A program made the translations under genes and the position numbers. A stretch of 64,000 nucleotides of DNA, taken from NCBI GenBank assembly GCA_013388735.1, contig JACAES010000066.1, positions 1 through 64,000 of the forward strand, read 5' to 3'. The notes below the pieces were generated by a model. It did no database searches and had not been told where the DNA came from. It worked only from the letters and a program-made list of their open reading frames with translations. Of this stretch, positions 1 to 9,098 are shown one piece after another (the first letter of the stretch is position 1; the number at the start of each line of letters is the position of its first letter). The stretch comes from Chloroflexota bacterium (GTDB lineage Bacteria > Chloroflexota > Anaerolineae > Aggregatilineales > Phototrophicaceae).

Positions 1-115
1 TAACCGTTGCTCCCGTGAGGGAGTGTCTTCACCCAAGACCATTATGCCACGAAAGGAGCAAGAGCGCATTCATCCACCCGCTAAAGCTGGTGGTTTCCTG
101 CGCCAAATCTTATGA
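1..115 (+). CDS. C-terminal end of an upstream gene (partial, uncertain)
   Basis: A reading frame is open from the left edge (codons from base 2) and stops with TGA at 113-115. Its last bases overlap the ATG of the next gene in an ATGA arrangement, which suggests translational coupling. Only about 37 residues are visible and no family can be recognised. A purine-rich AAAGGAG at 52-58 lies too far from base 112 to serve that start. The frame could be chance, so the call rests on the overlap alone. Confidence 0.3.
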   Translation, partial: NRCSREGVSSPKTIMPRKEQERIHPPAKAGGFLRQIL

Positions 116-738
116 AAATCGCAGTTATAAACGAAACGAGCGCAGCAGATCGTAACGCCGATATTCTCGCGGCACTCGAAGGGCGCGGCCATACCATCAT
201 CAACGCAGGCATGACCAAAAACTACGCCACGCCGGAACTGAGTTACATCCATACCGGGTTGTTGAGCGCCATTTTGCTGAACCTCAAGCGGGTTGATTTT
301 GTGGTCGGCGGATGCGGCACAGGCCAGGGTTATCTCAATTCGGTGATGCAGTATCCCGGCGTGTTCTGCGGACACATCATCAATTCGCTGGATGCGTGGC
401 TGTTCACACAGATCAACGGCGGCAACTGCATTTCGCTGATGCTCAACCAGGGTTACGGGTGGGCCGCCGATGTGAACCTGCGTTTTATCTTTGACCGGAT
501 TTTCAGCGTCGAGCCTGGCGCGGGGTATCCGCCCCACCGCAAAGAACCGCAGCAGCAGGCGCGGCAAATCCTGAGCCAGGTTTCGGTGATGACACACTGC
601 TCAATGGCGGACATCATCGCCACCTTGCCGGAGGACATCATCCGGCCCACGCTGGATTATCCCGGCGTGCAGGAGCTGATCGACGCCGACTCGATAGAGG
701 ATGAGGCGTTCAGAGCGGCGCTGCTCAGGCGAATGTGA
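112..738 (+). CDS. RpiB/LacA/LacB-family sugar-phosphate isomerase
   Basis: Predicted cytoplasmic isomerase of 208 residues. The RpiB/LacAB fold interconverts aldose and ketose phosphates. The N-terminus MKIAVINE and the glycine-rich GGCGTGQG motif near residues 66-73 match the family, as does the following helix with GHIINSLDAWL. It is longer than E. coli RpiB (about 150 residues); the extra part is a C-terminal helical region after about residue 150. It is the first complete gene of a four-gene operon, with 15 bases to the next start. The substrate cannot be read from sequence. The neighbours suggest a catabolic sugar or polyol phosphate rather than ribose 5-phosphate. Confidence 0.8.
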   Translation: MKIAVINETSAADRNADILAALEGRGHTIINAGMTKNYATPELSYIHTGLLSAILLNLKRVDFVVGGCGTGQGYLNSVMQYPGVFCGHIINSLDAWLFTQINGGNCISLMLNQGYGWAADVNLRFIFDRIFSVEPGAGYPPHRKEPQQQARQILSQVSVMTHCSMADIIATLPEDIIRPTLDYPGVQELIDADSIEDEAFRAALLRRM

Positions 739-753
739 AAGGTATTGATAACC

Positions 754-2229
754 ATGGAACCGAAAATCCTTTTGAATTACATTAACGGCCAATGGCAGCA
801 ATCCGCGTCAGATGTGTATCAGGACGTGGTGAATCCGGCAACGGGCGATGTGATCGCACGGGTTCCCATGTCATCTCCGCAGGAGGTGGATCAGGCGGCG
901 CGGGTCGCTGCGACGGCGGCGGACGCCTGGCGGCGCGTTCCCCCGGCAGAGCGGATTCAATACCTGTTCAGGCTGAAGAATCTGCTTGAAGAACACATTG
1001 ACGCGCTTTCCCGCATGATTACCGACGAAAACGGTAAGACGTTCGCCGAGGCGAAAGGCGAGATGCGCCGCGCGATTGAAAACGTGGAAGTGGCGTGTGG
1101 CATCCCGATTTTGATGCAAGGCACGATCTCCGAAGATATCGCGCCAGGAATCGACGAACTGATGATCCGGCAGCCGGTGGGCGTCGCAGCGATTATCGCG
1201 CCGTTCAACTTCCCCGGCATGATTCCGTTCTGGTTCCTGCCCTACGCAGTTGCCACCGGGAATACGGTTATCGTCAAGCCGTCCGAACGCTGCCCGGTGA
1301 CAATGCATATGGCCGCCGAACTGCTCGAAGCCGCCGGATTTCCGCCCGGCGTAATCAACATCGTCAACGGCGGCGCAGATTGTGTGAACGCGATCCTCGA
1401 TCATCCTATGATCCAGGCGGTGAGTTTTGTCGGCTCGACCCCTGTAGCGCGCCACATCTATGCGCGCGGGTCGGCCAGCGGCAAGCGCGTGCAGGCGCAG
1501 GGCGGCGCGAAAAATCCCGTCGTCATTTTGCCGGATGCCGACCTGGACATGACCACGCGCATCGTGGCCGACAGCGCCTTTGGCAACGCGGGCCAACGCT
1601 GCCTGGCGGCATCGCTGGCGATCACGGTTGGCAAAGCGCGCGAGTTGTTCACCGAGGCGATCACCGAGGCGGCAAAACAGCGTGTGGTCGGCTACGGCCT
1701 GGACGAAGCTGTGACGATGGGACCCGTCATCACGCCGCAGAGCAAAACGCGCATCGAGGGCCTGATTCAGACTGCGCTGGACGAAGGCGCAAAGGCGATT
1801 CTCGACGGGCGCAATACGACTATCAGCCGCTACCAGCGGGGCAATTTTCTGCGCCCGACCATTTTACAGGACGTGCGGCCCGGCAGCACGGCTGCCTGCA
1901 CCGAAATTTTCGGCCCGGTGCTGGGTTTGATGCACGCCGACACGGTAGACGAGGCGATCGCGCTGGTGAACAGCGGCGAGTACGGGAATATGGCCTGCCT
2001 GTTTACCAGCAGCGGCTCTGCCGCGCGCAAGTTCCGTTACGAGGCGCAGGCGGGCAACATCGGCATCAATATCGGGGTCGCCGCGCCGATGGCGTTTTTC
2101 CCGTTCAGCGGGTGGAAAGCGAGTTTCTTCGGCACGCTGCACGGCCAGAGTCACCATGCCGTCGAGTTCTTCACGCAGACCAAAGTCGTGATCGAACGCT
2201 GGCCGAAGGAATGGTCCCGGCAGTTTTAG
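754..2229 (+). CDS. mmsA: CoA-acylating methylmalonate-semialdehyde dehydrogenase
   Basis: Oxidative decarboxylation of malonate or methylmalonate semialdehyde to acetyl- or propionyl-CoA with NAD, the last step of valine or inositol breakdown. The 491-residue protein has the ALDH fold. It carries the family signature GGAKN (instead of the ELGGK of ordinary ALDHs) and NAGQRC with the catalytic cysteine at about residue 283. The N-terminal Y-I-N-G-Q-W segment is also typical. I chose ATG 754 because AAAGG lies at 738-742; a TTG at 745 is in frame but badly spaced. It lies 15 bases after the isomerase. Together with the next two genes it suggests a pathway ending in malonate semialdehyde or a similar acid. 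Confidence 0.92.
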   Translation: MEPKILLNYINGQWQQSASDVYQDVVNPATGDVIARVPMSSPQEVDQAARVAATAADAWRRVPPAERIQYLFRLKNLLEEHIDALSRMITDENGKTFAEAKGEMRRAIENVEVACGIPILMQGTISEDIAPGIDELMIRQPVGVAAIIAPFNFPGMIPFWFLPYAVATGNTVIVKPSERCPVTMHMAAELLEAAGFPPGVINIVNGGADCVNAILDHPMIQAVSFVGSTPVARHIYARGSASGKRVQAQGGAKNPVVILPDADLDMTTRIVADSAFGNAGQRCLAASLAITVGKARELFTEAITEAAKQRVVGYGLDEAVTMGPVITPQSKTRIEGLIQTALDEGAKAILDGRNTTISRYQRGNFLRPTILQDVRPGSTAACTEIFGPVLGLMHADTVDEAIALVNSGEYGNMACLFTSSGSAARKFRYEAQAGNIGINIGVAAPMAFFPFSGWKASFFGTLHGQSHHAVEFFTQTKVVIERWPKEWSRQF

Positions 2230-2281
2230 CAGATCGGAAGCCGGGTTATCATGGAAGAAAATCAACACTCAGGGGGAAATA

Positions 2282-3325
2282 ATGACCGATGCCATGACCT
2301 CACTCGAACGTATTGACGCGACGATCCATTTCAGAAAGCCGGATCGCGTGCCGGTGGATCTGCACAACTTCCAGCCCGCCGCCCGCGCGACCGGGCTGCC
2401 GATGTCCGAGGTTTTCCAGAACGGCGAGCTGCTGGCCGAAGCGATGCTCCAGGCGTGGCGCAAGTTCGGACACGATATGATCCTGCTGGAAAACGGCACC
2501 GCCTGTAATGCGCAGGCGTGTGGCCTCAAAGTCACCTACCGCGACGACATGGCACCGGCGGCGCACGACCCGATTATCAAGAGCCTGTCGGAAGTGGCCG
2601 ACCTGGAAGTACCCGACCCCTATACCGCGTTTCCCATGAACGAAATCCTGAAGGCGACGCGCATCCTGTCGAAAGAGATCGGGGATAGAGTGTGGATCTG
2701 CGCCCGCGCCGACCAGGGGCCGATGGACCTGAGCGGGCAGATTCGCGGCCTCGATGAGTTGATGATGGACATCGGCTATGGCGAGGAACCCGATCTCATC
2801 CATGCGCTGCTGGACTACTCACGCCGGGTGGCGACGCGCTACGCTTTCGCGCTGATCGAATGCGGCGGGCATTCGACCTCCATCGGCGAGCCGTTGGGCG
2901 GGCCGGAACTGCTCTCCCCTCGGCATTACAAGGAGTATCCCTGGCGGCATGAAAAAGCGATGGTTGACGAGCTGAAGGCGGCAGGCATCATCCTGCATAA
3001 CCATATCTGCGGCAACACCATCCCGATTATTGACGACTTCATCGCCACCGGCGCGGAGGTGCTGGAGATTGACCACAAAACGGATATGCACGTCGCCAAG
3101 GATCATGCGCGCGGCAAAACCACGCTGCTGGGCAACATTGACACCAGCATCCTGGCGTATGGCACGCCGCAGGATGTGGAGGATGCCTGCCGCGCTGCCA
3201 TTGAAATCCTGGGGCCGGATTACGGGTTCATCCTGGGGCCGGGCTGCGCGATGGGACCCGAAACGCCGGACGATAATATTCACGCATTGGTCGAGTCCGC
3301 CAAAAAGTATGGCGTGTACCACTGA
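2282..3325 (+). CDS. Zinc/corrinoid-type methyltransferase of the UroD superfamily
   Basis: The 347-residue protein has the uroporphyrinogen decarboxylase fold but belongs to the MtaA/MtbA-like side of the superfamily. The HxC motif in HNHICGNT (H241, C243) and a second cysteine in GPGCAMGPETP (C322) are the zinc ligands that activate a thiol or handle a methyl-corrinoid in those enzymes. Haem-pathway UroD lacks this pattern. Family knowledge predicts methyl transfer between a corrinoid protein and a thiol or other acceptor. No corrinoid protein is visible in the window; it may lie upstream. The gene starts at ATG 2282, about 7 bases after AGGGGG, and is 52 bases downstream of mmsA. Confidence 0.82.
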   Translation: MTDAMTSLERIDATIHFRKPDRVPVDLHNFQPAARATGLPMSEVFQNGELLAEAMLQAWRKFGHDMILLENGTACNAQACGLKVTYRDDMAPAAHDPIIKSLSEVADLEVPDPYTAFPMNEILKATRILSKEIGDRVWICARADQGPMDLSGQIRGLDELMMDIGYGEEPDLIHALLDYSRRVATRYAFALIECGGHSTSIGEPLGGPELLSPRHYKEYPWRHEKAMVDELKAAGIILHNHICGNTIPIIDDFIATGAEVLEIDHKTDMHVAKDHARGKTTLLGNIDTSILAYGTPQDVEDACRAAIEILGPDYGFILGPGCAMGPETPDDNIHALVESAKKYGVYH

Positions 3326-3373
3326 ACGCGAATGGCGGACGATAGATAACTGACAGTTTTTTGAGGGGGTTTT

Positions 3374-4351
3374 ATGTCGGCAAACGAACCTGTCGGAATC
3401 GGCTTCATCGGCGCGGGCGAGGTCTCTATTCTGCACGCCAAAGCCATACAGGCCATCCCGGAAGCGCGGTTGGTTGGGCTGTTTGATATCATGCAGTCAC
3501 GGGCGGAAGAGCGCGCCCAGCTCTACGGATGCCGCCGCTATGGTACTGCGGAGGAACTGGTCAAAGACCCGGCGATAGACGCGGTGTTTGTCCTCACCGC
3601 TCTGGAATCCCACCTGCATTATACCAGGCTGGCGCTGGAAAACGGCAAACACGTTCTGGTCGAAAAGCCGCTCGGCGCGACGGTGGCCGAGGTCGAGGAA
3701 ATGAAACAGACCGCCGAACGCCTGGGGCTGGTGTGTGTACCCGGCCATAACATGATTCATGAAGACAGCCTGGCCCGCGCGCGGACATTGATCCAGAACG
3801 GCGACATCGGAAAAATCGTCTCGTGTTATGTGATGTACAACATCCACCATTCCGAGGAGCGCGCCTCGACGCTGCCGGGCATGGTTCGCCACATTCTGCA
3901 ACACAACATTTATACAATGATGTATCTGGTGGGGCGTCCCACGCGCGTTGCGGCGATGAAAGCCGTTCGTCATTACGAGACACTCACCAAAGAAGACCTG
4001 GCGATGGTGCTGGTTGATCTGGAATGCGGCGGGATCGCGCACCTGTGCGCCAGCTTCGCGGCGGACGATCTTTCCGCCGATCCCTGGACGTTTATGGTCA
4101 AGGTGATCGGGACGGAAGGCACAACACGTTATACCTATCAGGATTGGGTCGAAGCCAAGCGCGGCATTTCGCACTCGCGGCTGTACACGGCGTACCAGAG
4201 TACGATTACCAACGAAGACCGTTATTTTGTGACTGTGTGTCTCAAGGGCGGCCAGCCGCTTTCCACGATGGAAGACGCCATCATCTCGCAGAAAGTGATC
4301 GAAGCCGTTGAAAAGTCACTGGCCGAAGACCGGATTGTATCCATCGCCTGA
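3374..4351 (+). CDS. Gfo/Idh/MocA-family NAD(P)-dependent oxidoreductase
   Basis: The 325-residue protein starts with a Rossmann segment, IGFIGAGEVSILHAKAI, followed by the family EKPLG motif (about residues 97-101) that contributes the catalytic-site lysine. The C-terminal half is the alpha/beta substrate domain. Members oxidise or reduce hydroxyls of sugars, inositols and sugar acids. The start ATG 3374 has a GAGGGGG ribosome site at 3363-3369. It is the last gene of the operon; the convergent gene beyond shares a terminator hairpin. Substrate unknown; the operon makes an inositol, O-methyl-inositol or sugar derivative plausible. Confidence 0.88.
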   Translation: MSANEPVGIGFIGAGEVSILHAKAIQAIPEARLVGLFDIMQSRAEERAQLYGCRRYGTAEELVKDPAIDAVFVLTALESHLHYTRLALENGKHVLVEKPLGATVAEVEEMKQTAERLGLVCVPGHNMIHEDSLARARTLIQNGDIGKIVSCYVMYNIHHSEERASTLPGMVRHILQHNIYTMMYLVGRPTRVAAMKAVRHYETLTKEDLAMVLVDLECGGIAHLCASFAADDLSADPWTFMVKVIGTEGTTRYTYQDWVEAKRGISHSRLYTAYQSTITNEDRYFVTVCLKGGQPLSTMEDAIISQKVIEAVEKSLAEDRIVSIA

Positions 4352-4383
4352 ACGTGTGATGCCCAGAGATCATTTGCACCGGT

Positions 4384-4419
4384 AAAAAAACGCCCCTTTC
4401 CGGGTGGGGGAAAGGGGCG
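4384..4419 (-). terminator. Intrinsic terminator between convergent genes
   Basis: An 11-bp perfect stem (CGCCCCTTTCC at 4391-4401 with GGAAAGGGGCG at 4409-4419) has a run of seven A at 4384-4390 on the plus strand. That run is a U-tract for minus-strand transcripts. It lies 9 bases beyond the stop of the SUMF1-like gene and probably also limits readthrough from the plus-strand operon. Confidence 0.85.
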
Positions 4420-4427
4420 CGCCTGGT

Positions 4428-5876
4428 TTATCCGGGTGGCAGCGTGGGCAGCGGCCCGCTGCCGGTGGGCGTCGCGGGCGGCGGGGCCAGTGTCGGCTGG
4501 CTGTTAGAAGTGGTGTCTTCCTCGCTGCCGGAGGCTGGCGGCAGCGTGGCGACCGGGTTCACCCCCTGAACCGCCGGCGCGGTCGTGTCCAGGTCGGCGG
4601 CGCAGCGGAAGCCAATCCAGAGCGCCTGGCTGGCCGGGTCGAAGCTCTGGCGATGGACGCTGCGGGCGAAAAACGGCACCGCGTCCCACGAACCGCCTCG
4701 GACGACTTTTTCAGTCCCGGCGACCGGCCCGGTCGGGTTGATGATGGCGGCTGCCGACTGCGCCTGCTGGGTGTAGAAGGTGGGCGAATACCAGTCGGAC
4801 ACCCATTCGGCCACGTTGCCGGCCATATCGAGCATCCCATAAGCGCTCGCGCCCAGCGGATACGTGCCGACCGGTTCCGCGCCATCCAGCGCCGCGTCCA
4901 CCCTGGGACGGCTGGTATTGGCAAGCGTGGTATCGAAGGTGCTGCCCCAGGGGTACAGGAAGTTCTGCGGGCCGCGCGCGGCGCGTTCCCACTCGGCTTC
5001 GGTCGGCAGGCGGCGGTTGAGGGTGGCGCAGTATTTGCGCGCCCCGTACCAGGTAATGCCCGTGACCGGGTGGTTGGCGATGAACGGATTGACGCGGTAA
5101 TTGGCGCTGTCGAAGATGATGTTGCTGTTTTCGTCTTCGGCGCGGGTGGCGGCGCAGATCTGCCCGTCACAGCCGTTGCGATGGCTGTTCGGCCCCATCC
5201 AGTTCAGAAAGGCGATGTACTGCGCGTAGGTGACTTCGGTCACTTCCATCTGGTAGGGATCAATCGTCACGTTATGGGCCGGCGACGAGTCTTCGCCGTA
5301 AGCCAGCAGGCAGTTGCCTTCATAAACATCCACACATTCGTTGACGGCAGCCGCCACTTCCTGGGCAGTGGTGCCAATCTGGAACGTGCCGCCGTCCACC
5401 AGGCGCAGTTCGGTAAGCTGGCCGATCAGCGCGTCGGGTATGGCGCTCAAAGCGCCGCCTCCGCCGGCGACCTGCGCCCCCGGCTGCGCGGCGGCCTCGG
5501 TCGGCGCGTCGGTGGGGGTTGCGCTGGGCTCAACCTGAATCAGCGCCGGGTCGGTGGTGGGCGTGGGCGTGGGCGCCAGCGCCTCGACCTGGCCGATGGT
5601 GGGCTGCGGCGTGGGCGAAACCAGCACTTCGGTCGGGGGCAGGGTCGGCGTGGCCGGCACGGGCGTGGCGGTGATGACGTAGGGCGTCTGTGAAGGCCGC
5701 CCGGCGACCAGCAGGCCGGCGGCATCTTCGCCGAATGTGCCGGACGCCGCGCCGATCACCAGCGCCAGGCCAACGACCGCCGCGCAGCCGAACCCGACCA
5801 CAAAACCGATAGCGATCCACTGCCACGCCGCGCCGCCCGAACGGCGTCCGCGTAACGTGCCGTAATTTCGTGACAT
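4428..5876 (-). CDS. Membrane-anchored SUMF1/FGE-like domain protein
   Basis: A 482-residue protein with a short basic N-terminus and one membrane segment (about residues 15-45). A Pro/Thr-rich linker with many TP repeats follows, then a C-terminal formylglycine-generating-enzyme fold (about residues 190-440). Fold landmarks are RLPTEAEWE, GNVAEWVSDWY, VVRGGSW and GFRCA. The paired active-site cysteines of true FGE, expected between VRGGSW and GFRCA, are absent, so sulfatase activation is unlikely; a binding or other oxidative role is possible. The start ATG at 5876 follows a GGAG site; an upstream extension to 6059 has no support. The protein probably faces the outside, tethered by the N-terminal helix. 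Confidence 0.85.
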   Translation of the reverse strand: MSRNYGTLRGRRSGGAAWQWIAIGFVVGFGCAAVVGLALVIGAASGTFGEDAAGLLVAGRPSQTPYVITATPVPATPTLPPTEVLVSPTPQPTIGQVEALAPTPTPTTDPALIQVEPSATPTDAPTEAAAQPGAQVAGGGGALSAIPDALIGQLTELRLVDGGTFQIGTTAQEVAAAVNECVDVYEGNCLLAYGEDSSPAHNVTIDPYQMEVTEVTYAQYIAFLNWMGPNSHRNGCDGQICAATRAEDENSNIIFDSANYRVNPFIANHPVTGITWYGARKYCATLNRRLPTEAEWERAARGPQNFLYPWGSTFDTTLANTSRPRVDAALDGAEPVGTYPLGASAYGMLDMAGNVAEWVSDWYSPTFYTQQAQSAAAIINPTGPVAGTEKVVRGGSWDAVPFFARSVHRQSFDPASQALWIGFRCAADLDTTAPAVQGVNPVATLPPASGSEEDTTSNSQPTLAPPPATPTGSGPLPTLPPG

Positions 5877-6000
5877 AAACACAACTCCGTCTGATCGTCC
5901 GCAAAGGACAAATTGACCCAAGTGTAACACATGCGGACGGCACTTCAAGCCCAACGCTGGCCCGGTGATTGGGCGACGGCAGGATTGCGGCACGAATCGG

Positions 6001-6029
6001 TTGACATGCGACAGACCAAAGGCTACGCT
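6001..6029 (+). promoter_or_regulatory. Sigma-70-like promoter for the GNAT gene
   Basis: TTGACA at 6001-6006, a 17-base spacer, and TACGCT at 6024-6029. Transcription would start about 40 bases before the GTG at 6077. The same hexamer pair with the same spacer occurs at 51415. Confidence 0.6.
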
Positions 6030-6076
6030 TTGTGTAAGTGTGATCAGCCAAAAGGCCAATCGCAGAGGATGTCCTC

Positions 6077-7087
6077 GTGACCGACATTCCCATCTCCGAC
6101 GATGCCGCGGCGTCGAACGGACTGCGCCCTGTCAACCTCCGAACCGATCTGGGCGCGCTGGCCGATCTGCTGGAAATCGCCTTCGCGTCCAGCATAGACG
6201 GCGGCGGGCGCAGCGCCATTCGTGAAATGCGCTATCTCAGCCGCATGAGCGTTGGCCTGAACGTGCTGCAAAATATCAGCGAACTGGCCCAGGGCATGAG
6301 CCTGGGTTATGTCTGGGTGCAGGATTCCCGGATCATCGGCAACGTCTCCGTTTATCCGGCCAACGCGCCCGGCGACCTGGCGAAAGCCTGGATTATCGCC
6401 AACGTGGCCGTGCATCCCGACTACCAGCGGCGGGGAATCGCCCTGCGGTTGATGCAGGCCAGCCAGGATATGATCCGGCGGCAGGGCGGGTCGAAAGCCA
6501 TCCTCCAGGTGGATGCCGACAATCACGGCGCGCAGGCGCTTTACCGGCGGCTGGGCTTCATCGAGGAACGCGCCTGGATCACCTGGCGGCGTTCACCGGG
6601 CATCACGCGCCCGCCGCAGATGCCGGCAGCGCCTTACATCACCCGGCGGCGTGGCAATGAATGGCAGGCGGAATACCGGCTGGCGGAGCGCGTTTTTCCG
6701 ATAGAGCGGGGCGGGCTGGGCTGGCTGCGCCCCCTGCACGTCGGCCTCTTTCGTCACACGCTGGCGCAGCGGCTGTCCGATTGGCTGAACCTGCGCAGCC
6801 TGGAACGCCTGATTATCCGCGCCGAAAACCCGGCGGAACTGCTGGCCGCGCTCTGGATTGAGTCCGGTTTCCTGTCCGGCTCATCCCAACTTACGCTGAT
6901 CGTCCACCCGGATTATGCCGGCGTGTACGACGAGGCGCTGCTGAATACGGCGGTGCGGCGTTTTGGCGCGTCGCTGCCGCTTATGCTGGAACACCCCGCC
7001 GACCACACAACCACCGGGGCCATCCTGCGCCGCTATGGTTTTCTGCCCCGGCGCGAGGTGCTGCACATGCGCTGGGATGCCAGATAA
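6077..7087 (+). CDS. GNAT-family N-acetyltransferase with two GNAT-like halves
   Basis: The 336-residue protein has an N-terminal GNAT domain (about residues 12-165). Its acetyl-CoA pyrophosphate loop reads HPDYQRRGIALRLM and is followed by ALYRRLGF, both classic. The second half (about 200-330) has the size and pattern of a degenerate GNAT domain without the Q/RxxGxG/A loop. The GTG start at 6077 follows AGAGGAT. Acceptor substrate unknown. It lies divergent from the SUMF1-like gene and 23 bases before the CBS transporter gene, so the next genes may be co-transcribed. Confidence 0.85.
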   Translation: MTDIPISDDAAASNGLRPVNLRTDLGALADLLEIAFASSIDGGGRSAIREMRYLSRMSVGLNVLQNISELAQGMSLGYVWVQDSRIIGNVSVYPANAPGDLAKAWIIANVAVHPDYQRRGIALRLMQASQDMIRRQGGSKAILQVDADNHGAQALYRRLGFIEERAWITWRRSPGITRPPQMPAAPYITRRRGNEWQAEYRLAERVFPIERGGLGWLRPLHVGLFRHTLAQRLSDWLNLRSLERLIIRAENPAELLAALWIESGFLSGSSQLTLIVHPDYAGVYDEALLNTAVRRFGASLPLMLEHPADHTTTGAILRRYGFLPRREVLHMRWDAR

Positions 7088-7110
7088 ACAGAAAGGGTTG
7101 CTGCCCCTTC

Positions 7111-8409
7111 ATGGAACTGTTGATTATCCTGTTCATCACCTTTTTAAACGGCATCCTGGCGATGGCCGAAGCGGCGTTTATTTCGGCGCGTCGGGCGCGC
7201 TTGCAGCAGCTGGCCGATGATGGAGATGAACGCGCCCGGCTGACCCTACAGATGCAGCAAGACCCCAACCGCTTCCTGTCCACCACGCAGATCGGCATCA
7301 CGCTCATCGGCATCCTGGCCGGCGCGTTCGGCGGCGCGACGGTGGCCGGACAGCTGGCCGACCAGATCAACCGGCTTGTCCCGGCGCTAGCGCCGTACAG
7401 CCAGCCGGTTGCCCTGGCGCTGATCGTCCTGCTGACCACTTATCTGTCGCTGGTGATCGGCGAACTGGTGCCAAAACGGCTGGCGATGCAGAACCCCGAA
7501 CGTATCACGCTGGCGATCATGCCCGCCATGCGGCTGCTGTCGGTCATCACCGCGCCCATCGTGCGCTTCCTGGGCGCGTCTACTAACCTGGTGCTGGCGA
7601 TGATCGGCGCGCGCCCGTCCGACGAGCCGCCGGTGACGGAAGCGGAAATCGCGGCGCTTATCCGGCAGGGCATCGAAGCCGGGGTGTTTGAAGAGGGCGA
7701 AGAAGATATGGTGGCCGGGGTTTTTAACCTGGGCGACCGGCGCGTCGACCTGATGATGATCCCCCGCACCGAAATCGAATGGCTGAACCTGGACGACCCG
7801 CTGGAAGATAACCTGCGCAAAATCACCAGCAGCGGCCATTCGCGTTTCCCGGTCGCCCAGGGGGCGCTCGATCAGGTGGTCGGCATCGTGCGCGCCAAAG
7901 ACCTGCTCAACCGCGCCCTGACCGGTCAGCCGGTAGACCTGAAAAGCTGCCTGCGCGAACCGCTGTTCGTGCCGGAAAGCGCCCCGGCTTCCGGCGTGCT
8001 GGAACTGTTCAAACAGTCGCGCAAGCATATCGCGCTGGTGATCGGTGAACACGGCGGCGTGGAAGGGCTGGTGACGATCAACGATCTGATCGAGGAAATC
8101 GTTGGGGACATCGAAAGCCCGCAGGTGGCAGAGCGCGAGGACGGCTCGTGGCTGCTGGACGGCCTGCTGCCGGTGGAAGACCTGAAAGACCTGCTGGACA
8201 TCAGGGAACTGCCGGAGGAGGAAGAAGGCCACTACCAGACGCTCGGTGGTTTTGTCATGGCGCAGTTGGGGCGCATCCCGGCGGCGACTGACCACTTCGA
8301 CTGGGGCGGCTTCCGCTTCGAGGTGATGGATATGGACGGGCGGCGCGTGGATAAAGTGCTGGTGAAGCCGGAAGAACCGGATGAATCGAAGGCGGATTTC
8401 ACGATATGA
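7111..8409 (+). CDS. CNNM/CorC-HlyC-family membrane protein with CBS pair
   Basis: 432 residues. The N-terminal DUF21/CNNM transmembrane domain spans about residues 1-190 and includes TTQIGITLIGILAGAFGG and a VIGELVPKRLA segment. A CBS pair follows (about 205-330), then a C-terminal CorC_HlyC domain with GGFVMAQLGRIP. Family members are implicated in Mg2+ or Na+ efflux and were historically called haemolysins. Its stop overlaps the start of the following response regulator by 4 bases (ATGA), so translation is coupled. No metal riboswitch is evident upstream. Confidence 0.9.
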   Translation: MELLIILFITFLNGILAMAEAAFISARRARLQQLADDGDERARLTLQMQQDPNRFLSTTQIGITLIGILAGAFGGATVAGQLADQINRLVPALAPYSQPVALALIVLLTTYLSLVIGELVPKRLAMQNPERITLAIMPAMRLLSVITAPIVRFLGASTNLVLAMIGARPSDEPPVTEAEIAALIRQGIEAGVFEEGEEDMVAGVFNLGDRRVDLMMIPRTEIEWLNLDDPLEDNLRKITSSGHSRFPVAQGALDQVVGIVRAKDLLNRALTGQPVDLKSCLREPLFVPESAPASGVLELFKQSRKHIALVIGEHGGVEGLVTINDLIEEIVGDIESPQVAEREDGSWLLDGLLPVEDLKDLLDIRELPEEEEGHYQTLGGFVMAQLGRIPAATDHFDWGGFRFEVMDMDGRRVDKVLVKPEEPDESKADFTI

Positions 8410-9089
8410 GCGAAACCATTTTCCTGGTAGACGACGAGCAGCACATCATTGATCTGGCGAAGATGTATCTGGAACAGGCCAATTATACCGTCACCAGCAC
8501 CACCGACGGCCAGATCGCTCTGGCGCGCATCCTGGCCGAAAAACCGGCTCTGGTGGTGCTAGACCTGATGCTGCCGGGGCTAGACGGCTGGGAAGTCTGC
8601 CGCCGCGTGCGGGCGCAGTCCGACGTGCCGATCATCATGCTGACGGCGCGCACCGAGGATGTAGATCGCATCGTGGGGCTGGAACTGGGCGCGGACGACT
8701 ACCTGACCAAACCGTTCAACCCGCGCGAACTGGTGGCTCGCGTTCGGGCTATTCTGCGCCGGGCGTCCTCCCGCCCTGCCGCAGCCGACGAGGGCGCGCC
8801 CATCGTCATCGGCAACCTCAGCATCTACCCGGAAAGACGGCTGGCGCTGGTTGAAAACCGTCCGGTGGATTTACGCATGAAGGAGTTCGATCTGCTGCTG
8901 GCGCTGGCGCAGAACCCCGGCGTGGTGTTCTCGCGGGAAAAGCTGCTGGACGTGGTATGGGGCTTCGACTTCGCCGGGGAAACGCGCACCGTAGACGTGC
9001 ATATCGCCCACCTGCGGCACAAACTGGCCGGGATGCAGGCCGGCATCGAAACCGTGTGGGGCGTGGGCTACAAGCTGGAGATGGCTTAA
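8406..9089 (+). CDS. OmpR/PhoB-type response regulator
   Basis: 227 residues. The receiver domain spans about 1-120, with the acidic pair in LVDDEQ, the phosphoacceptor aspartate in VVLDLMLPGLDGW and the conserved lysine in YLTKPFNPREL. A C-terminal winged helix follows (about 130-225), with EFDLLLALAQNPGVVFSREKL and the TVDVHIAHLRHKL recognition helix. It acts as a phosphorylation-dependent DNA-binding regulator. No histidine kinase is adjacent; the only kinase in the window is at 44.6 kb. Overlap with the transporter gene suggests a functional link to ion or envelope homeostasis. Confidence 0.93.
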   Translation: MSETIFLVDDEQHIIDLAKMYLEQANYTVTSTTDGQIALARILAEKPALVVLDLMLPGLDGWEVCRRVRAQSDVPIIMLTARTEDVDRIVGLELGADDYLTKPFNPRELVARVRAILRRASSRPAAADEGAPIVIGNLSIYPERRLALVENRPVDLRMKEFDLLLALAQNPGVVFSREKLLDVVWGFDFAGETRTVDVHIAHLRHKLAGMQAGIETVWGVGYKLEMA

Positions 9090-9098
9090 GGCCGCGCG

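Noticed and set aside
2282-3325. Haem-biosynthesis uroporphyrinogen decarboxylase (hemE)
   Set aside because: The HxC and C-terminal cysteine ligands and the catabolic neighbours fit the methyltransferase branch.
4404-5693. Long plus-strand open frame opposite the SUMF1-like gene
   Set aside because: It has Arg/Gly-rich low-complexity sequence, no start signal and lies antisense to a clear gene.
4428-5876. Sulfatase-activating formylglycine-generating enzyme
   Set aside because: The paired active-site cysteines are missing and no sulfatase gene is near.
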